64,000 bases of DNA from Polaribacter dokdonensis (GCF_024362345.1 NZ_CP101505.1:1943501-2007500), one strand, 5' to 3'. Positions 7,758 to 18,700 are shown, counted from the stretch's first letter. Translations and numbers: made by a program. Notes: generated by a model not told the origin, from the sequence alone.

Positions 7758-10589
7758 ATGAAAAAATTTACGTTTTTTTTCTTTCTATCAATTACATTTT
7801 TTGGCTTTGGCCAACAGAACCCAACTAGTGCATCTAAAGTAGCTGAATCCTTAAAAACAAAGGAAAATCTAGCTCAAAATTCTTTAGTTAAAAATGTTAG
7901 TTTTACCAACATTGGGCCAACAGTAATGAGTGGTAGAGTTGCAGATGTAGCTGTAAATCCAAACAATACTACAGAATTTTACGTAGGTTATGCTTCTGGT
8001 GGTTTATGGTACACGAATAATAATGGTACAACATTTACACCTGTTTTAGATAACTCACCAACACAAAATATTGGTGATATTTCTGTAGATTGGAACTCAG
8101 GTTCAATTTGGGTAGGTACAGGAGAAAAAAATTCATCTAGATCTAGTTATGCAGGTATAGGTGTATTAAAATCTACAGATCAAGGTAAAACATGGCAAAA
8201 TATGGGTTTAACAGATTCTCATCATGTAAGCCGTATTTTAATTAACCCAAACAATACAGATGAAGTTGTAATTGGTGTTATTGGTCATTTGTACTCTTCA
8301 AATGCAGAAAGAGGTATTTTTAAAACTACAGATGGTGGTAAAACCTGGTCAAAATCTTTATTTATAAATAATGATACCGGTATTATTGATGTAGCAGTTG
8401 CTCCAGAAAATTTTAACATTATGTATGCTGCTTCTTGGGAAAGAGAACGTAAAGCATGGAATTTTGATGGTGATGGTTCTAACTCTGCAATTTATAAAAG
8501 TATAGATGCAGGAAATACTTGGTTAAAAGTATCTGATAATTCTGGTTTTCCTACAGGAAATGGTGTTGGTAGAATTGGTTTAGCAGTATTTAATGAAAAT
8601 ACTGTTTATGCTTTACATGATAGCCAATTTAGAAGACCAAAAGGAGCTGCCAAAAAACCTTCTGATGCACTTACAAAAGAAGACTTTAAAACAATGTCTA
8701 ATGCAGAATTTTTAAATTTAGACGATAAAAAAATAAATACCTTTTTAAAAAATAACGGTTTCCAAGAGAAGTACAGAGCAGAAAACGTAAAACAAATGGT
8801 TAGAGTAGGCACAGTAAAACCAGCAGATTTAGCTAGCTATTTAGAAGATGCAAATGCAATGCTTTTTGATACCCAAGTTATAGGTGCAGAAGTATTTAAA
8901 ACTACAAATGGAGGTAAATCTTGGAAAAAAACACACGATAATTTCTTAGATGGCGTATATAGTTCTTATGGGTATTACTTTGGTGAAATTCGCGTTGATT
9001 TACAAGACGAAAACGGAATTTATGTATTAGGTGTACCAATCATAAAATCTAAAGATGGTGGAAAAACATTTACATCAATCAGTAAAGAAAATGTGCACTC
9101 AGATCATCAAGCTTTATGGGTGAATCCAAAAAAATCAGGGCATATTTTAAATGGTAATGATGGTGGTTTAAACCTTTCTTATGATGATGGAGAAAACTGG
9201 ACAAAATTAAACGATCCTGCAGTTGGTCAATTCTACTCTGTATATGCAGATACTCAAAAAAATTACAAAGTATATGGTGGTTTGCAAGATAATGGAGTTT
9301 GGGTAGCCTCTAACAATGCAAGAGTTGATAAACGCTGGTTACAATCTGGTCAAAATCCATACGAATCAATTATGGGTGGAGATGGTATGCAAGTACAAGT
9401 TGATGAGAGAAATCAAAACATTGTGTATACAGGTTATCAATTTGGAAACTATTTTAGAATTGATAGAGAAAAAGGAAATCAAGTATATATTCAACCAAAA
9501 CACACTTTAGGAGAATCTCCATATCGTTTTAATTGGCAAACACCAATTTTACTATCAAAACACAATCAAGATATTTTGTATTTAGGAGGTAATAAATTAC
9601 ACAGATCTTTAAATCAAGGTGATGATTGGGAAACTATTTCTGATGATTTAACAACAGGTGGTAAAAAAGGAAATGTAGCTTATGGTACATTAACCTCTAT
9701 ATCAGAAAGTCCTTTTCAATTTGGATTATTGTATGTTGGTTCAGATGATGGTTACATCAACTTAACTAAAAACGGAGGAGGAACTTGGACACGTGTTTCT
9801 AACAATTTACCACAGAATTTATGGGTGTCTAGAGTAATAGCGTCTGCACATAAAAAAGAGCGCGTTTACGCAACTTTAAATGGATATAGGTTTGATGATT
9901 TTACACCTTATGTATATATGTCTAATGATTATGGACAAACTTGGACAAACATTGGTGAGTCAATTCCTACATCTGCTGTTAATGTGATAAAAGAAGATCC
10001 TGAAAACGAAAATATCTTATACTTAGGTACAGATAATGGATTATATATTTCTTTTAATCAAGGAAAATCTTGGGAAGCATTTAGCAACAATTTACCAAAT
10101 GTAGCTGTACACGATTTAGTAATTCAGCCAACAGCAAAACACTTAATTGTAGCCACACATGGACGTAGTTTATACAAAGCAGATATTTCTGCTTTACAAA
10201 CTATGAATGCTGATGTTATTTCAAAATCGACTCATATTTTTAAAGTAAATAATATTAGAAAAAACAGAAATTGGGGACGTTCTTGGAGCCAATGGAGAAC
10301 TGCTTACGAGCCAGAAATTACCATTCCATTTTACTCAAATTCAAACAGAAAAAGTACGGTTTCTATTTATCACAATGATGTTAAGGTAAACGAAATGCAA
10401 ATTGATGCTGCTAAAGGATACAATGAAGCTAATTTTGATCTTACCTTCTCTAAAAAAGGTTTAAAATCTTTTGAAAAAGCAAATAAGAAAACCAAAATTA
10501 GAGCTGCTCAAAATGGTGCTAATTATTTACCAAAAGGTAAGTATACCATTAAAGTAAACGATGCAACAAGCAAATTTGAAATCAAATAA
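7758..10589 (+). CDS. Large secreted Asp-box (BNR/sortilin-like) beta-propeller protein
   Basis: The 943-residue protein has a signal peptide (MKKFTFFFFLSITFFGFG, then QQNPT) and about ten Asp-box motifs of the form SxDxGxTW. Examples are STDQGKTWQ, TTDGGKTWS, SIDAGNTWL, TTNGGKSWK, SKDGGKTFT, SYDDGENWT, SNDYGQTWT and SFNQGKSWE. This is the layout of sortilin/VPS10-like or xyloglucanase-like double propellers found in many marine Bacteroidota. A helical, Lys-rich insert at about 280-365 interrupts the propeller. The last 80 residues look like a small beta domain, but no type IX sorting signal is evident. Its substrate or ligand is unknown. It ends at a strong terminator. Confidence 0.8.
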   Translation: MKKFTFFFFLSITFFGFGQQNPTSASKVAESLKTKENLAQNSLVKNVSFTNIGPTVMSGRVADVAVNPNNTTEFYVGYASGGLWYTNNNGTTFTPVLDNSPTQNIGDISVDWNSGSIWVGTGEKNSSRSSYAGIGVLKSTDQGKTWQNMGLTDSHHVSRILINPNNTDEVVIGVIGHLYSSNAERGIFKTTDGGKTWSKSLFINNDTGIIDVAVAPENFNIMYAASWERERKAWNFDGDGSNSAIYKSIDAGNTWLKVSDNSGFPTGNGVGRIGLAVFNENTVYALHDSQFRRPKGAAKKPSDALTKEDFKTMSNAEFLNLDDKKINTFLKNNGFQEKYRAENVKQMVRVGTVKPADLASYLEDANAMLFDTQVIGAEVFKTTNGGKSWKKTHDNFLDGVYSSYGYYFGEIRVDLQDENGIYVLGVPIIKSKDGGKTFTSISKENVHSDHQALWVNPKKSGHILNGNDGGLNLSYDDGENWTKLNDPAVGQFYSVYADTQKNYKVYGGLQDNGVWVASNNARVDKRWLQSGQNPYESIMGGDGMQVQVDERNQNIVYTGYQFGNYFRIDREKGNQVYIQPKHTLGESPYRFNWQTPILLSKHNQDILYLGGNKLHRSLNQGDDWETISDDLTTGGKKGNVAYGTLTSISESPFQFGLLYVGSDDGYINLTKNGGGTWTRVSNNLPQNLWVSRVIASAHKKERVYATLNGYRFDDFTPYVYMSNDYGQTWTNIGESIPTSAVNVIKEDPENENILYLGTDNGLYISFNQGKSWEAFSNNLPNVAVHDLVIQPTAKHLIVATHGRSLYKADISALQTMNADVISKSTHIFKVNNIRKNRNWGRSWSQWRTAYEPEITIPFYSNSNRKSTVSIYHNDVKVNEMQIDAAKGYNEANFDLTFSKKGLKSFEKANKKTKIRAAQNGANYLPKGKYTIKVNDATSKFEIK

Positions 10590-10593
10590 AATT

Positions 10594-10624
10594 AAAAAAG
10601 GGACTTAAATAGTCCCTTTTTTTT
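10594..10624 (+). terminator. Intrinsic terminator after the Asp-box gene
   Basis: AAAAAAGGGACT and AGTCCCTTTTTTTT form a stem around TAAAT with a long T run. The next gene starts only 12 bases later. Confidence 0.85.
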
Positions 10625-10636
10625 ATGTTATAAGAA

Positions 10637-11257
10637 ATGAAAAAAATAGCAGTTATTTTTCTTTTGTGTATTGTCAATACTACTAATGCACAAAAGAAAT
10701 ACACAGGTTTTTTTGAGCTTTCTACACCAAAAAAACTCTGGGTAATGTTTCACCCATTTAAAGCCAAGAAAGCCTTCAGAATTTCGGAAGAAACCAATAA
10801 AGTTTCAGATTCTATTAGAAAAACTAATTTGTTAGATAAAGATGCTTCTGGAGGAGAAGTTGATGCCTTTAGACATGCATTCTGGATGGCTCGTTTACGA
10901 CAAGAGCTAGGCAAAACTGCTGCTCGTTCTTTAGGGAAAGCTCATGAGAGAGAAAATTATAAAACTTTTAAAAAGAGAAAGTTAGAAGATGGTATAGTTC
11001 CAGATGAAATTTCTTCTATAATGGATTTGCACAATAATGAGCAAGGTTTGGCGCTTGTTGTTAAGGGTGAAAAAATATCTCAAAAAGAACTTATTTTAAG
11101 AGTGGTTAACGCAATTAAAAAAGGTAAAATGCGTGTCATAAAAAAAGATGAAAAAGGTAATTTCTTAACCTGTGATAACAAAACCATTTTAAAATCTAGA
11201 TTAAAAGGAAAATGGAAAAATAATAAATGCTTAATACCTTCTAACCCTAAAACTTAA
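10637..11257 (+). CDS. Secreted protein with a DUF6973-like domain
   Basis: The 206-residue protein starts with a signal peptide (MKKIAVIFLLCIVNTTNA, then QKK). The core from about residue 75 reads EVDAFRHAFWMARL, then LGKAHERENY and later SIMDLHNNEQGLALV. This His- and Asp-containing pattern fits the DUF6973-type domain of bacterial exported and toxin-associated proteins, recalled from family knowledge and not searched. The spaced His residues (in FRHAFW, KAHERE, DLHNNE) could form a metal site. The start sits 12 bases after a terminator, so its own promoter must overlap that region. Function unknown. Confidence 0.6.
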   Translation: MKKIAVIFLLCIVNTTNAQKKYTGFFELSTPKKLWVMFHPFKAKKAFRISEETNKVSDSIRKTNLLDKDASGGEVDAFRHAFWMARLRQELGKTAARSLGKAHERENYKTFKKRKLEDGIVPDEISSIMDLHNNEQGLALVVKGEKISQKELILRVVNAIKKGKMRVIKKDEKGNFLTCDNKTILKSRLKGKWKNNKCLIPSNPKT

Positions 11258-11304
11258 GATTTATTTAAAACTATTCTAAATACTAACGAAAACGTTATAA
11301 TTTC

Positions 11305-11336
11305 TTTGCTATGCATTTGTTTAAGCCTTATTTTTG
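11305..11336 (+). promoter_or_regulatory. Promoter of the sdhCAB operon
   Basis: TTTG at 11305-11308 and TATTTTTG at 11329-11336 are separated by 20 bases, which is a near-ideal Bacteroidota promoter (TTTG-N19-21-TAnnTTTG). The ATG of sdhC follows 27 bases later. This is one of the clearest promoters in the window. Confidence 0.75.
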
Positions 11337-11363
11337 TATATAATTATTAACTAATTTAAAAAA

Positions 11364-12038
11364 ATGAGCGGATTTTTCAAATCTTCAATAGGTAAAAAAG
11401 TGTCCATGGCACTTTCTGCATTCTTCTTAATGGTTTTCCTTTTACAGCATCTATCAATAAATATGATGTCTGTATTTAGTGCAGATTTATTTAATGAAGT
11501 TTCACATTTTATGGGTACAAATCCAGTTGTACAATTTGCTTTACAGCCAGTATTAATTTTTGGGGTTGTTTTTCACTTTGTAATGGGTTTCATTCTAGAA
11601 TTACAAAACAGAAATGCAAGAAATGTGTCTTATGCACAAAACAACGGTTCTGCAAACTCTAGTTGGATGAGTAGAAACATGATTTGGTCTGGTTTAGCCA
11701 TTTTAGCATTTATTATTTTGCACTTTATCGATTTTTGGTTTCCAGAAATCAACACTAAATTTATTCAAGGTGATTGGTCTGGTTTGCATAATGGCGAATT
11801 TAGATATTACCACGAATTGCAAGAAAAGTTTGTGAACCCAATTAGAGTTGCTGGTTACTGTATTGCTTTTGTATTCTTAGGTTTACACTTAGCACATGGT
11901 TTTACGTCAGCATTTCAATCTGTTGGTGCAGCTTCATTGCGTAAAAAATTAGGAGTATTAGGAAAAGCTTATGCAATTATAGTACCATTAGGTTTTATAA
12001 TTATTGCGCTTTATCATCATTTAAATCATAACCATTAA
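11364..12038 (+). CDS. sdhC: Succinate dehydrogenase/fumarate reductase cytochrome b subunit
   Basis: The 224-residue protein has five predicted membrane helices and the fold of the single large cytochrome b558 anchors used by Bacteroidota and Bacillus-type complexes, which carry two haems. Candidate haem-ligand His residues lie in the helices: LLQHLSINM, FHFVMGFI, ILHFIDFW, LHLAHGFTS, and the C-terminal LYHHLNHNH. It anchors the SdhA-SdhB head to the inner membrane and passes electrons between menaquinone and the iron-sulphur clusters. sdhA follows after 12 bases, and the operon has a strong promoter upstream. Confidence 0.95.
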   Translation: MSGFFKSSIGKKVSMALSAFFLMVFLLQHLSINMMSVFSADLFNEVSHFMGTNPVVQFALQPVLIFGVVFHFVMGFILELQNRNARNVSYAQNNGSANSSWMSRNMIWSGLAILAFIILHFIDFWFPEINTKFIQGDWSGLHNGEFRYYHELQEKFVNPIRVAGYCIAFVFLGLHLAHGFTSAFQSVGAASLRKKLGVLGKAYAIIVPLGFIIIALYHHLNHNH

Positions 12039-12050
12039 TCTTAAATAACT

Positions 12051-14048
12051 ATGGCTTTAGATTCAAAAGTACCAAAAGGTCCAATTAAAGATAAATGGAC
12101 TGAATATAAAAATCATATTAACTTGGTAAACCCTGCCAACAAACGTCATATAGATGTAATTGTAGTAGGTACAGGTTTAGCAGGTGGTTCTGCTTCTGCA
12201 ACTTTAGCAGAATTAGGCTACAATGTAAAAGCATTTGCATACCAAGATTCTCCAAGAAGAGCGCACTCTATTGCAGCTCAAGGAGGTATTAATGCAGCAA
12301 AAAACTATCAAGGAGATGGAGATTCTACCTACAGATTATTTTATGATACTGTAAAAGGTGGAGATTACAGATCTCGTGAAGCAAACGTATATAGACTAGC
12401 AGAGGTTTCTGCAAATATTATAGATCAATGTGTGGCACAAGGTGTACCTTTTGCACGTGATTATGGTGGTTTGTTAGACAACCGTTCTTTTGGTGGAGTT
12501 TTAGTTTCTAGAACTTTTTATGCTAAAGGTCAAACTGGTCAGCAATTATTATTAGGTGCATACTCTGCAATGAACAGACAAATTGCACGTGGTAAAATAG
12601 AAATGTTTAACAGACATGAAATGTTAGACGTTGTTATTGTAGATGGTAAAGCAAGAGGTATTATTGCACGTAACTTAGTTACAGGTGAAATTGAACGTCA
12701 TTCAGCTCACGCAGTTGTAATTGCATCTGGTGGATATGGAAACGTATATTTTTTATCTACAAATGCAATGGGTTCAAATGTAACTGCAGGTTGGAAAGTG
12801 CATAAGAAAGGAGCATACTTTGCAAATCCTTGTTATACACAAATTCATCCAACATGTATTCCAAGATCTGGAGACTATCAATCTAAATTAACCTTAATGT
12901 CTGAATCATTAAGAAATGATGGTCGTATTTGGGTTCCTAAAAACATGGAAGATGTTTTAGCTATTAGAGAAGGTAGAAAAAAACCTACAGATTTATCTGA
13001 AGACGAAAGAGATTACTATTTAGAAAGAAGATACCCAGCTTTTGGTAACTTAGTACCAAGAGATGTAGCTTCTAGAGCAGCAAAAGAACGTTGTGATGCT
13101 GGTTATGGAGTAAATGCCACAGGTGAAGCTGTATACTTAGACTTTGCATCATCTTTTGTTAGGTATGGTACAGAACAAGCAAAAATTCAAGGAATAGTAA
13201 ATCCTACTGATGCTAAAATAAAAGAATTAGGTCAAGAAATTGTAAGAGCCAAATATGGTAACTTATTTCAAATGTATGAGAAGATTGTAGATGAGAATCC
13301 ATATGAAACTCCTATGATGATTTATCCTGCAGTACATTATACAATGGGTGGTGTTTGGGTTGATTATAACTTGATGACTACAATACCTGGATGTTATGCA
13401 ATTGGTGAGGCCAACTTCTCAGATCATGGAGCAAACAGATTAGGTGCTTCTGCATTAATGCAAGGTTTAGCAGATGGTTATTTTGTATTACCATATACTA
13501 TTGGAGATTATTTGGCTGATGATATTAGAACAGGTAAAATTTCTACAGAAACTCCAGAATTTGAAGCTGCAGAAAAAGATGTAAGAGAAAGAATTGAATT
13601 CTTTATAAACAATAAAGGAACACATTCTGTAGATTATTACCACAAAAAATTAGGAAAAATTATGTGGGATAAATGTGGAATGTCTAGAAATGCAGAAGGT
13701 TTAAAAACTGCAATTCAAGAAATTTCTGACTTACGTAAAGATTTCTGGCAAAATGTAAATGTTCCTGGTACAGACACAGAATTTAATGAGCAATTAGCTA
13801 AAGCTGGTAGAGTTGCAGATTTCTTAGAGTTAGGAGAATTATTTGCAAAAGATGCTTTAGAAAGAGAAGAATCTGCAGGAGGACATTTCAGAGAAGAATA
13901 TCAAACTGAAGAAGGAGAAGCAAAAAGATTAAAAGAATTCCAATTTGTTTCTGCTTGGGAATATAAAGGAGAACCTAAAGATGCTGTTTTACATAAAGAG
14001 CCTTTAGAGTATGAGAATATAGAAGTAAAAGAAAGAAGTTATAAATAA
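12051..14048 (+). CDS. sdhA: Succinate dehydrogenase/fumarate reductase flavoprotein subunit
   Basis: The 665-residue protein carries the FAD-binding Rossmann motif [12 protein letters not shown] at 38-49 and the covalent flavin site [15 protein letters not shown] with His72. It has the dicarboxylate-site segment [10 protein letters not shown] and the C-terminal [18 protein letters not shown] region. It oxidises succinate to fumarate in the TCA cycle as the catalytic part of complex II. It is somewhat longer than the E. coli enzyme (588 residues), as expected of this Bacteroidota/Bacillus-type class. It lies between sdhC and sdhB, with spacings of 12 and 10 bases. Confidence 0.97.
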   Translation: MALDSKVPKGPIKDKWTEYKNHINLVNPANKRHIDVIVVGTGLAGGSASATLAELGYNVKAFAYQDSPRRAHSIAAQGGINAAKNYQGDGDSTYRLFYDTVKGGDYRSREANVYRLAEVSANIIDQCVAQGVPFARDYGGLLDNRSFGGVLVSRTFYAKGQTGQQLLLGAYSAMNRQIARGKIEMFNRHEMLDVVIVDGKARGIIARNLVTGEIERHSAHAVVIASGGYGNVYFLSTNAMGSNVTAGWKVHKKGAYFANPCYTQIHPTCIPRSGDYQSKLTLMSESLRNDGRIWVPKNMEDVLAIREGRKKPTDLSEDERDYYLERRYPAFGNLVPRDVASRAAKERCDAGYGVNATGEAVYLDFASSFVRYGTEQAKIQGIVNPTDAKIKELGQEIVRAKYGNLFQMYEKIVDENPYETPMMIYPAVHYTMGGVWVDYNLMTTIPGCYAIGEANFSDHGANRLGASALMQGLADGYFVLPYTIGDYLADDIRTGKISTETPEFEAAEKDVRERIEFFINNKGTHSVDYYHKKLGKIMWDKCGMSRNAEGLKTAIQEISDLRKDFWQNVNVPGTDTEFNEQLAKAGRVADFLELGELFAKDALEREESAGGHFREEYQTEEGEAKRLKEFQFVSAWEYKGEPKDAVLHKEPLEYENIEVKERSYK

Positions 14049-14058
14049 AAAAGATAGA

Positions 14059-14799
14059 ATGAATTTAACACTTAAAATTTGGCGTCAAAAAGATGCTTCA
14101 ACCAAAGGTAAAATGGTTGATTATAAAGTTACTGAAATTTCAGAACACATGTCTTTTTTAGAAATGATGGATGTTTTGAACGAACAATTGGTAAACTCTG
14201 GTGAAGAACCTGTTGCTTTTGATCATGATTGTAGAGAAGGTATTTGTGGTATGTGCTCTATGTATATTAATGGTGAAGCGCATGGACCAGATAGAGGTGT
14301 TACTACCTGCCAATTACATATGCGTATGTTTAAAGATGGTGATACTATTACAATAGAACCTTGGAGAGCAGCAGCATTTCCTGTAATTAAAGATTTAGCA
14401 GTAGATAGATCTGCTTTTGACAGAATACAACATGCAGGAGGTTACATTTCTGTAAATACATCTGGTAACACTCAAGATGCAAATGCAATACCAATTAAAA
14501 AAGAGGCAGCAGATACAGCAATGGATGCAGCAACTTGTATTGGTTGTGGAGCTTGTGTAGCTACTTGTAAAAATAGCTCTGCAATGTTATTTGTTGGTGC
14601 TAAAGTATCTCAGTATGCATTACTACCTCAAGGACAAGTAGAAGCAGCAGACAGAGTTAGAAACATGGTTGCTCAAATGGATTTAGAAGGTTTTGGTAAT
14701 TGTACTAACACAGGAGCCTGTGAAGTAGAGTGCCCAAAAGGTATTTCTTTAGACAACATAGCAAGAATGAATAGAGAATTAATGAAAGCCTCTGTTTAA
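14059..14799 (+). CDS. sdhB: Succinate dehydrogenase/fumarate reductase iron-sulphur subunit
   Basis: The 246-residue protein binds three clusters. The [2Fe-2S] ligands are Cys58, Cys63, Cys66 and Cys84, in CREGICGMC and TTC. The ferredoxin-like part has [11 protein letters not shown] at 160-170 and a second group with Cys215, Cys221 and Cys225 ([15 protein letters not shown]). It conducts electrons from the flavin in SdhA to the cytochrome b anchor. It is the last gene of sdhCAB and ends before a bidirectional terminator. Confidence 0.96.
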   Translation: MNLTLKIWRQKDASTKGKMVDYKVTEISEHMSFLEMMDVLNEQLVNSGEEPVAFDHDCREGICGMCSMYINGEAHGPDRGVTTCQLHMRMFKDGDTITIEPWRAAAFPVIKDLAVDRSAFDRIQHAGGYISVNTSGNTQDANAIPIKKEAADTAMDAATCIGCGACVATCKNSSAMLFVGAKVSQYALLPQGQVEAADRVRNMVAQMDLEGFGNCTNTGACEVECPKGISLDNIARMNRELMKASV

Positions 14800-14842
14800 T
14801 AAAAGAGATTTTTCTAACAAGAAAAACTATTAAAAGTGTATA

Positions 14843-14874
14843 AAAACCCAAAATGAAAATTCATTTTGGGTTTT
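14843..14874. terminator. Bidirectional terminator between sdhB and the XRE gene
   Basis: AAAACCCAAAATGAA and TTCATTTTGGGTTTT form a 15-bp stem with an AA loop, flanked by A and T runs. It ends four bases before the stop of the minus-strand XRE gene. Confidence 0.9.
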
Positions 14875-14877
14875 GTT

Positions 14878-15132
14878 TTATTGCTCAAAATCTTCAAAGA
14901 ATTCCTTAGGTGTTATTTTAAGCGTATCTAAAATTTCAAAGAGTCTGTAAACATCCAATTTAGTCTTACCAGTTTCTACCTTAAAATAACCACTATAGGT
15001 TAAATTAAGCTGTTCTGACAAATCCCATTGAGTTAAACCTAACTCTTTACGTTTATCTACTATTTTCTTTAAAACTTTTTGCTTTTTTAACTCAAACTTT
15101 TCTATTTCTTTTTCTTTAGCTTTTTCCCCCAT
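14878..15132 (-). CDS. XRE-family helix-turn-helix regulator
   Basis: The 84-residue protein has a charged helical N-terminus (about 1-25, KEKEIEKFELKKQKVLKK) followed by one HTH of the Cro/C1 type at about 25-80: RKELGLTQWDLSEQLNLTYSGYFKVETGKTKLDVYRLFEILDTL. There is no effector domain, which is usual for small repressors of mobile elements or local operons. A TATTTTTG element lies 40 bases upstream of the ATG. A 56-base near-perfect palindrome sits just beyond that, which makes it a candidate binding site. No phage or conjugation genes are adjacent. Confidence 0.85.
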   Translation of the reverse strand: MGEKAKEKEIEKFELKKQKVLKKIVDKRKELGLTQWDLSEQLNLTYSGYFKVETGKTKLDVYRLFEILDTLKITPKEFFEDFEQ

Positions 15133-15172
15133 TATTATGTAGTAATCCCTCTTTTTATTCCTAACAATAGCT

Positions 15173-15180
15173 CAAAAATA
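15173..15180 (-). promoter_or_regulatory. -7 element (TATTTTTG) of the XRE gene
   Basis: TATTTTTG read on the minus strand fits TAnnTTTG and lies 40 bases before the XRE start codon. The long palindrome begins 29 bases further upstream, close enough to affect this promoter. Confidence 0.5.
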
Positions 15181-15209
15181 AGTTAAAAGTTTGAGACAGT
15201 AATTTCCAA

Positions 15210-15265
15210 TTTGGACTACCTATTTATAGGGATAAGCATGTATCCCCATAAATAGGTAGTCCAAA
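15210..15265. repeat. Long near-perfect palindrome (25-bp arms, 6-base loop)
   Basis: The left arm 15210-15234 (TTTGGACTACCTATTTATAG then GGATA) is matched by the reverse complement of 15241-15265 with a single mismatch at 15228. The loop is AGCATG. There is no T run directly beside it on either strand, so a plain terminator is unlikely. It lies between the divergent XRE promoter and the start of a truncated outer-membrane barrel. It could be an operator, a transcribed hairpin, or the footprint of a small palindromic mobile element. Confidence 0.8.
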
Positions 15266-15286
15266 ATAGGAACTATATTTTTTTAG

Positions 15287-15757
15287 ATATGCAATAACTT
15301 AGATAAATTAAACAACAACATTCAAACCAATACCAACAATAATTACGATTATGTTCTGGGTATAGAAACCTTGTTTGATAATTGTACTACCATAGAAATT
15401 GGTTTAAAAAGCAGTATAGGAAATTTTACTGCTAGTGCAAATCCCTCGAAATATGTAACCACAGAAACTTTTATAATAATCGATTATGATTTTTTAGAAG
15501 GTTTTATTTTCAATTTTGATTACAAGAAAAGTAATTATCAAAATAAAACATTAGGTCAAAAAAACACCTATGAAATTGCAAATGCAACACTTTCTTACAA
15601 GAAAGAAAATTCTGCTTGGAGTTATAAACTAACAGCACAAAACATGTTTAATGCACAATTTAAACAAAGTAATAGTTTTTCTGACTTTTTAATTTCAGAT
15701 CGTAAAACCTTTATTTTACCAAGAGTTATAATGCTTTCTGTAAGTTATAATTTGTAA
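15287..15757 (+). pseudogene. C-terminal remnant of an outer-membrane beta-barrel (TonB-dependent receptor-like) protein
   Basis: The open frame resumes right after a TAG at 15284-15286 and reads CNNLDKLNNNIQTNTNNNYD and onward to a typical barrel end: alternating strands such as EGFIFNFDYKKSNYQ, NATLSYKKENSAWSYKLTAQNMFNAQF and the final RVIMLSVSYNL with a terminal aromatic-X-Leu. This is the last part of a SusC-like or outer-membrane-receptor barrel, usually 700-1000 residues. No signal peptide, plug domain or credible start is present; the first TTG at 15371 falls inside the homologous region. I read it as a gene fragment left by deletion. The FG-GAP lipoprotein gene next to it is convergent. 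Confidence 0.7.
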
Positions 15758-15762
15758 AATCT

Positions 15763-18700
15763 CTACTTAAAACTATATGTTTTTAAACTATCGTTATTGG
15801 CAAGTACAAGTAGCACGTTCTTATTTTTCATTTTAATCACTTCAGTTTCTTTTATTTGATTATGAAAAGGTTGTATACCATATTTCGAAACTGATTCCAC
15901 TTCTTTTAAAGAAGACATAAAATAGCCTTTAAGAGCTGTATAACCTCCATGATACGTATTTACTTTTAAAGAATTACCAGAAATTAAAAGTTGCTCTTTA
16001 TCATTAAAATTTACCTTAGTAAAAGAAGTTATTGGGCCCATTTGCAATTTTGCCTCAAAAGGTACAAAAGAATTAAAAACACCATTTTTATTTTCTAAAT
16101 AACCAGAAGATAAGATATCTATTTGGCTTCTTTTGGCTTTGGCAATAATAGAATCGTTAAAAATTTTATTAAAAGGAGTTAGAGCAAAATTGGCATGATT
16201 CACAAATTTTTTACTCATCACATTCATTTGAGAAGCCAACTCATCTTTTGTGTTTAATGGATAATATTCTTCACCAACTTTATAGGTAATGATACTTTCT
16301 TTTTTGCCATTTTTATCAAAATCTCCATAATAGAAATAGATTGGGTTGTCTATATATTTTGTAAACCTATTATTCTCTCCCCAATTTCCTAACACAATGT
16401 CTTGATCTCCATCTGCATCAACATCAAAAGTTTGTATACTTTGCCACAAACCATTTAAGTTTTCTGGCACTTCTTGTAGTTGAAACTTTCCATTAGTATT
16501 GATGTAAATTTTTGGAGAATCCCATTCTGAAGCAATTAGCAAATCTTTTTGATCATCATTATTTACATCTGCCCAAACTGCATCTGTAACCCTACCATTA
16601 AAACTAAATTTTAAGTGAATGGTATAATTACCTTTACCATCATTATTTAATACTGCAGAATTTACAGTGGCTCCAAAACTACCAGGGTTTGATAAATTTC
16701 CTATAAAGATATCTTCATCTCCATCCTTATTATGATCGTAAGCAATTATGGTTGATGTATTTAATGGGTTGATTAACGTTTTCTTTTCTGATCTTTTAAA
16801 TATACCATTTGTATTTACATACAAACGATCTATCTCATAATTCTGATTCCTTTTTTCATGAATTCCTGAAGCTACATATAAATCTAAATCGCCATCATTA
16901 TCAATATCTACAAAGGTGGCATCATTATCTTCAAAAGCTTTGTCTTTCTCAAATTCTGGTTGAGTTCCTTGTTTAAATGATGTTCCAGAATTCATATAAA
17001 TACTAGCTGCATTACCAGAAGCACCCCCTATAAATATATCATCAAACCCATTATTGTCTATGTCTGCAATAGCTAATGCAGGCCCTAATGTAGATACTTT
17101 GTAAGGCAGTAATTTCTCTGCAAAAAAGTCGTTATAAGAATCTTCTTCATGAACAAAATTAATTAAGTTTTCTTGCTTAAAAACTTTAGCTTCTTTAGCT
17201 ATTTTATCACCAGTAAAAAAGATATTAGAAGCTGTGTAATTTATTGTTGTGAATTCATTTGCTTTTAGATTATCTATCTTCTGAATTTCTAAATTTGGCC
17301 AAATCACTACAACTGAATCAATTTTAGCAATGGTATCTAGCCCAAAATGAACTTTAGCTTCTGTAGAAGATAAAAATCCTCTAGATTTAAAAACCTGCTT
17401 CGTTTGTTTTTTACCATTTGCATATAAGGTAACCTTGGCTCCAATAGCTTCTTTGTTGTTATCTTTATAAACCAATTGAAAGTCAGCTGATTTTGTAGAC
17501 TTAGAGCTACTATTTCTATAAATACCTGCAGTTTCATTTACATTATTAGTTACCAAATCTAAATCGCCATCTAAATCTAAATCTACATATACTGCACCAT
17601 TAGATAAAGAAGCCTCATTTGCTAGCCAATTGCCAGTAGTTTCTTTAAATCTTGTAGAATTACCTTTAAAAATCTGATTAGGCACACTTCCACTTGGCAT
17701 TTCGTTTATTGATTTATATAACCATTCTAATCCGTTTTTCTGACCATATTTTTTAAACGTGCTTGACACGTACTTTTTAAAATCTAAACTGTTTGGTCTT
17801 CTTAAAATTCCGTTTGAAATGAATAAATCTTGATGTCCATCATTATTGAAATCTGCAAAAAGTGGAGACCAACTCCAATCTGTGTCTGCAACTCCATTAT
17901 ACAAAGCAGTTTCGTTAAAATAATCGCCTTTTTGATTGATTTGAAGCATGTTTCTAGAATACTGATCTCTGTAGCCTAAATTCTTTAAATTGGCTTGCAT
18001 ATTTAGCATAGCATCATCTCCTTCAGTTTCTTTTAAAACCTTTTCATCATTAGGCAACATGTCTAAGGTAATAATATCTTGATATCCATTACCTGTAATA
18101 TCTGCAGCATCACTTCCCATGGAAAAACGACTTATGGTAGAAAATTTAGATGCTAATTCTTCAGAAAAAGTACCATTTTTATTGTTGATATAGTAATAAT
18201 CATCTTCATGAAAATCGTTACAAACATAAATATCATCCCAACCATCGTTATTAAAATCGGCAATAGAAGCACTTAAACCATAGCCATTTACTCCACCAAA
18301 AATATTTGCAGACTCACTAACATCTGTAAATTTACCATTGTTGTTTTGCAATAAAACATCACCAACTAAAGGCATTCTTTTATTTCTTTTAGAAGCTTTA
18401 CCATGTGACAAATTAGTGTGCACTGCATGATTTACAATGTATACGTCTAAATCTCCATCTTTATCGTAATCAAAAAAGTAAGATTGTGTAGAGTAGCCTT
18501 TAAAATCTAAACCATATTCTGCTGCTTTTTCTGTAAAGGTATTATCTCCATTATTGATGTATAATTCATTATGACCCTTAAAGTCTAACAATTCAGAAAC
18601 CGCACATACATAAATATCTAAAAAACCATCATTGTTAATATCAACCATAGTTACTCCAGTATTCCAATCAGCATTACTTTTTATGTTCGATTTTTTAGTG

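Noticed and set aside
15371-15757. A separate short gene starting at the TTG at 15371
   Set aside because: The homology to outer-membrane barrels continues upstream of this codon without a start, so a gene fragment is the better reading.
14878-15757. Prophage or integrative element around the XRE gene
   Set aside because: No integrase, structural or replication genes and no direct repeats that could be attachment sites were seen; only the regulator, palindrome and gene fragment are present.
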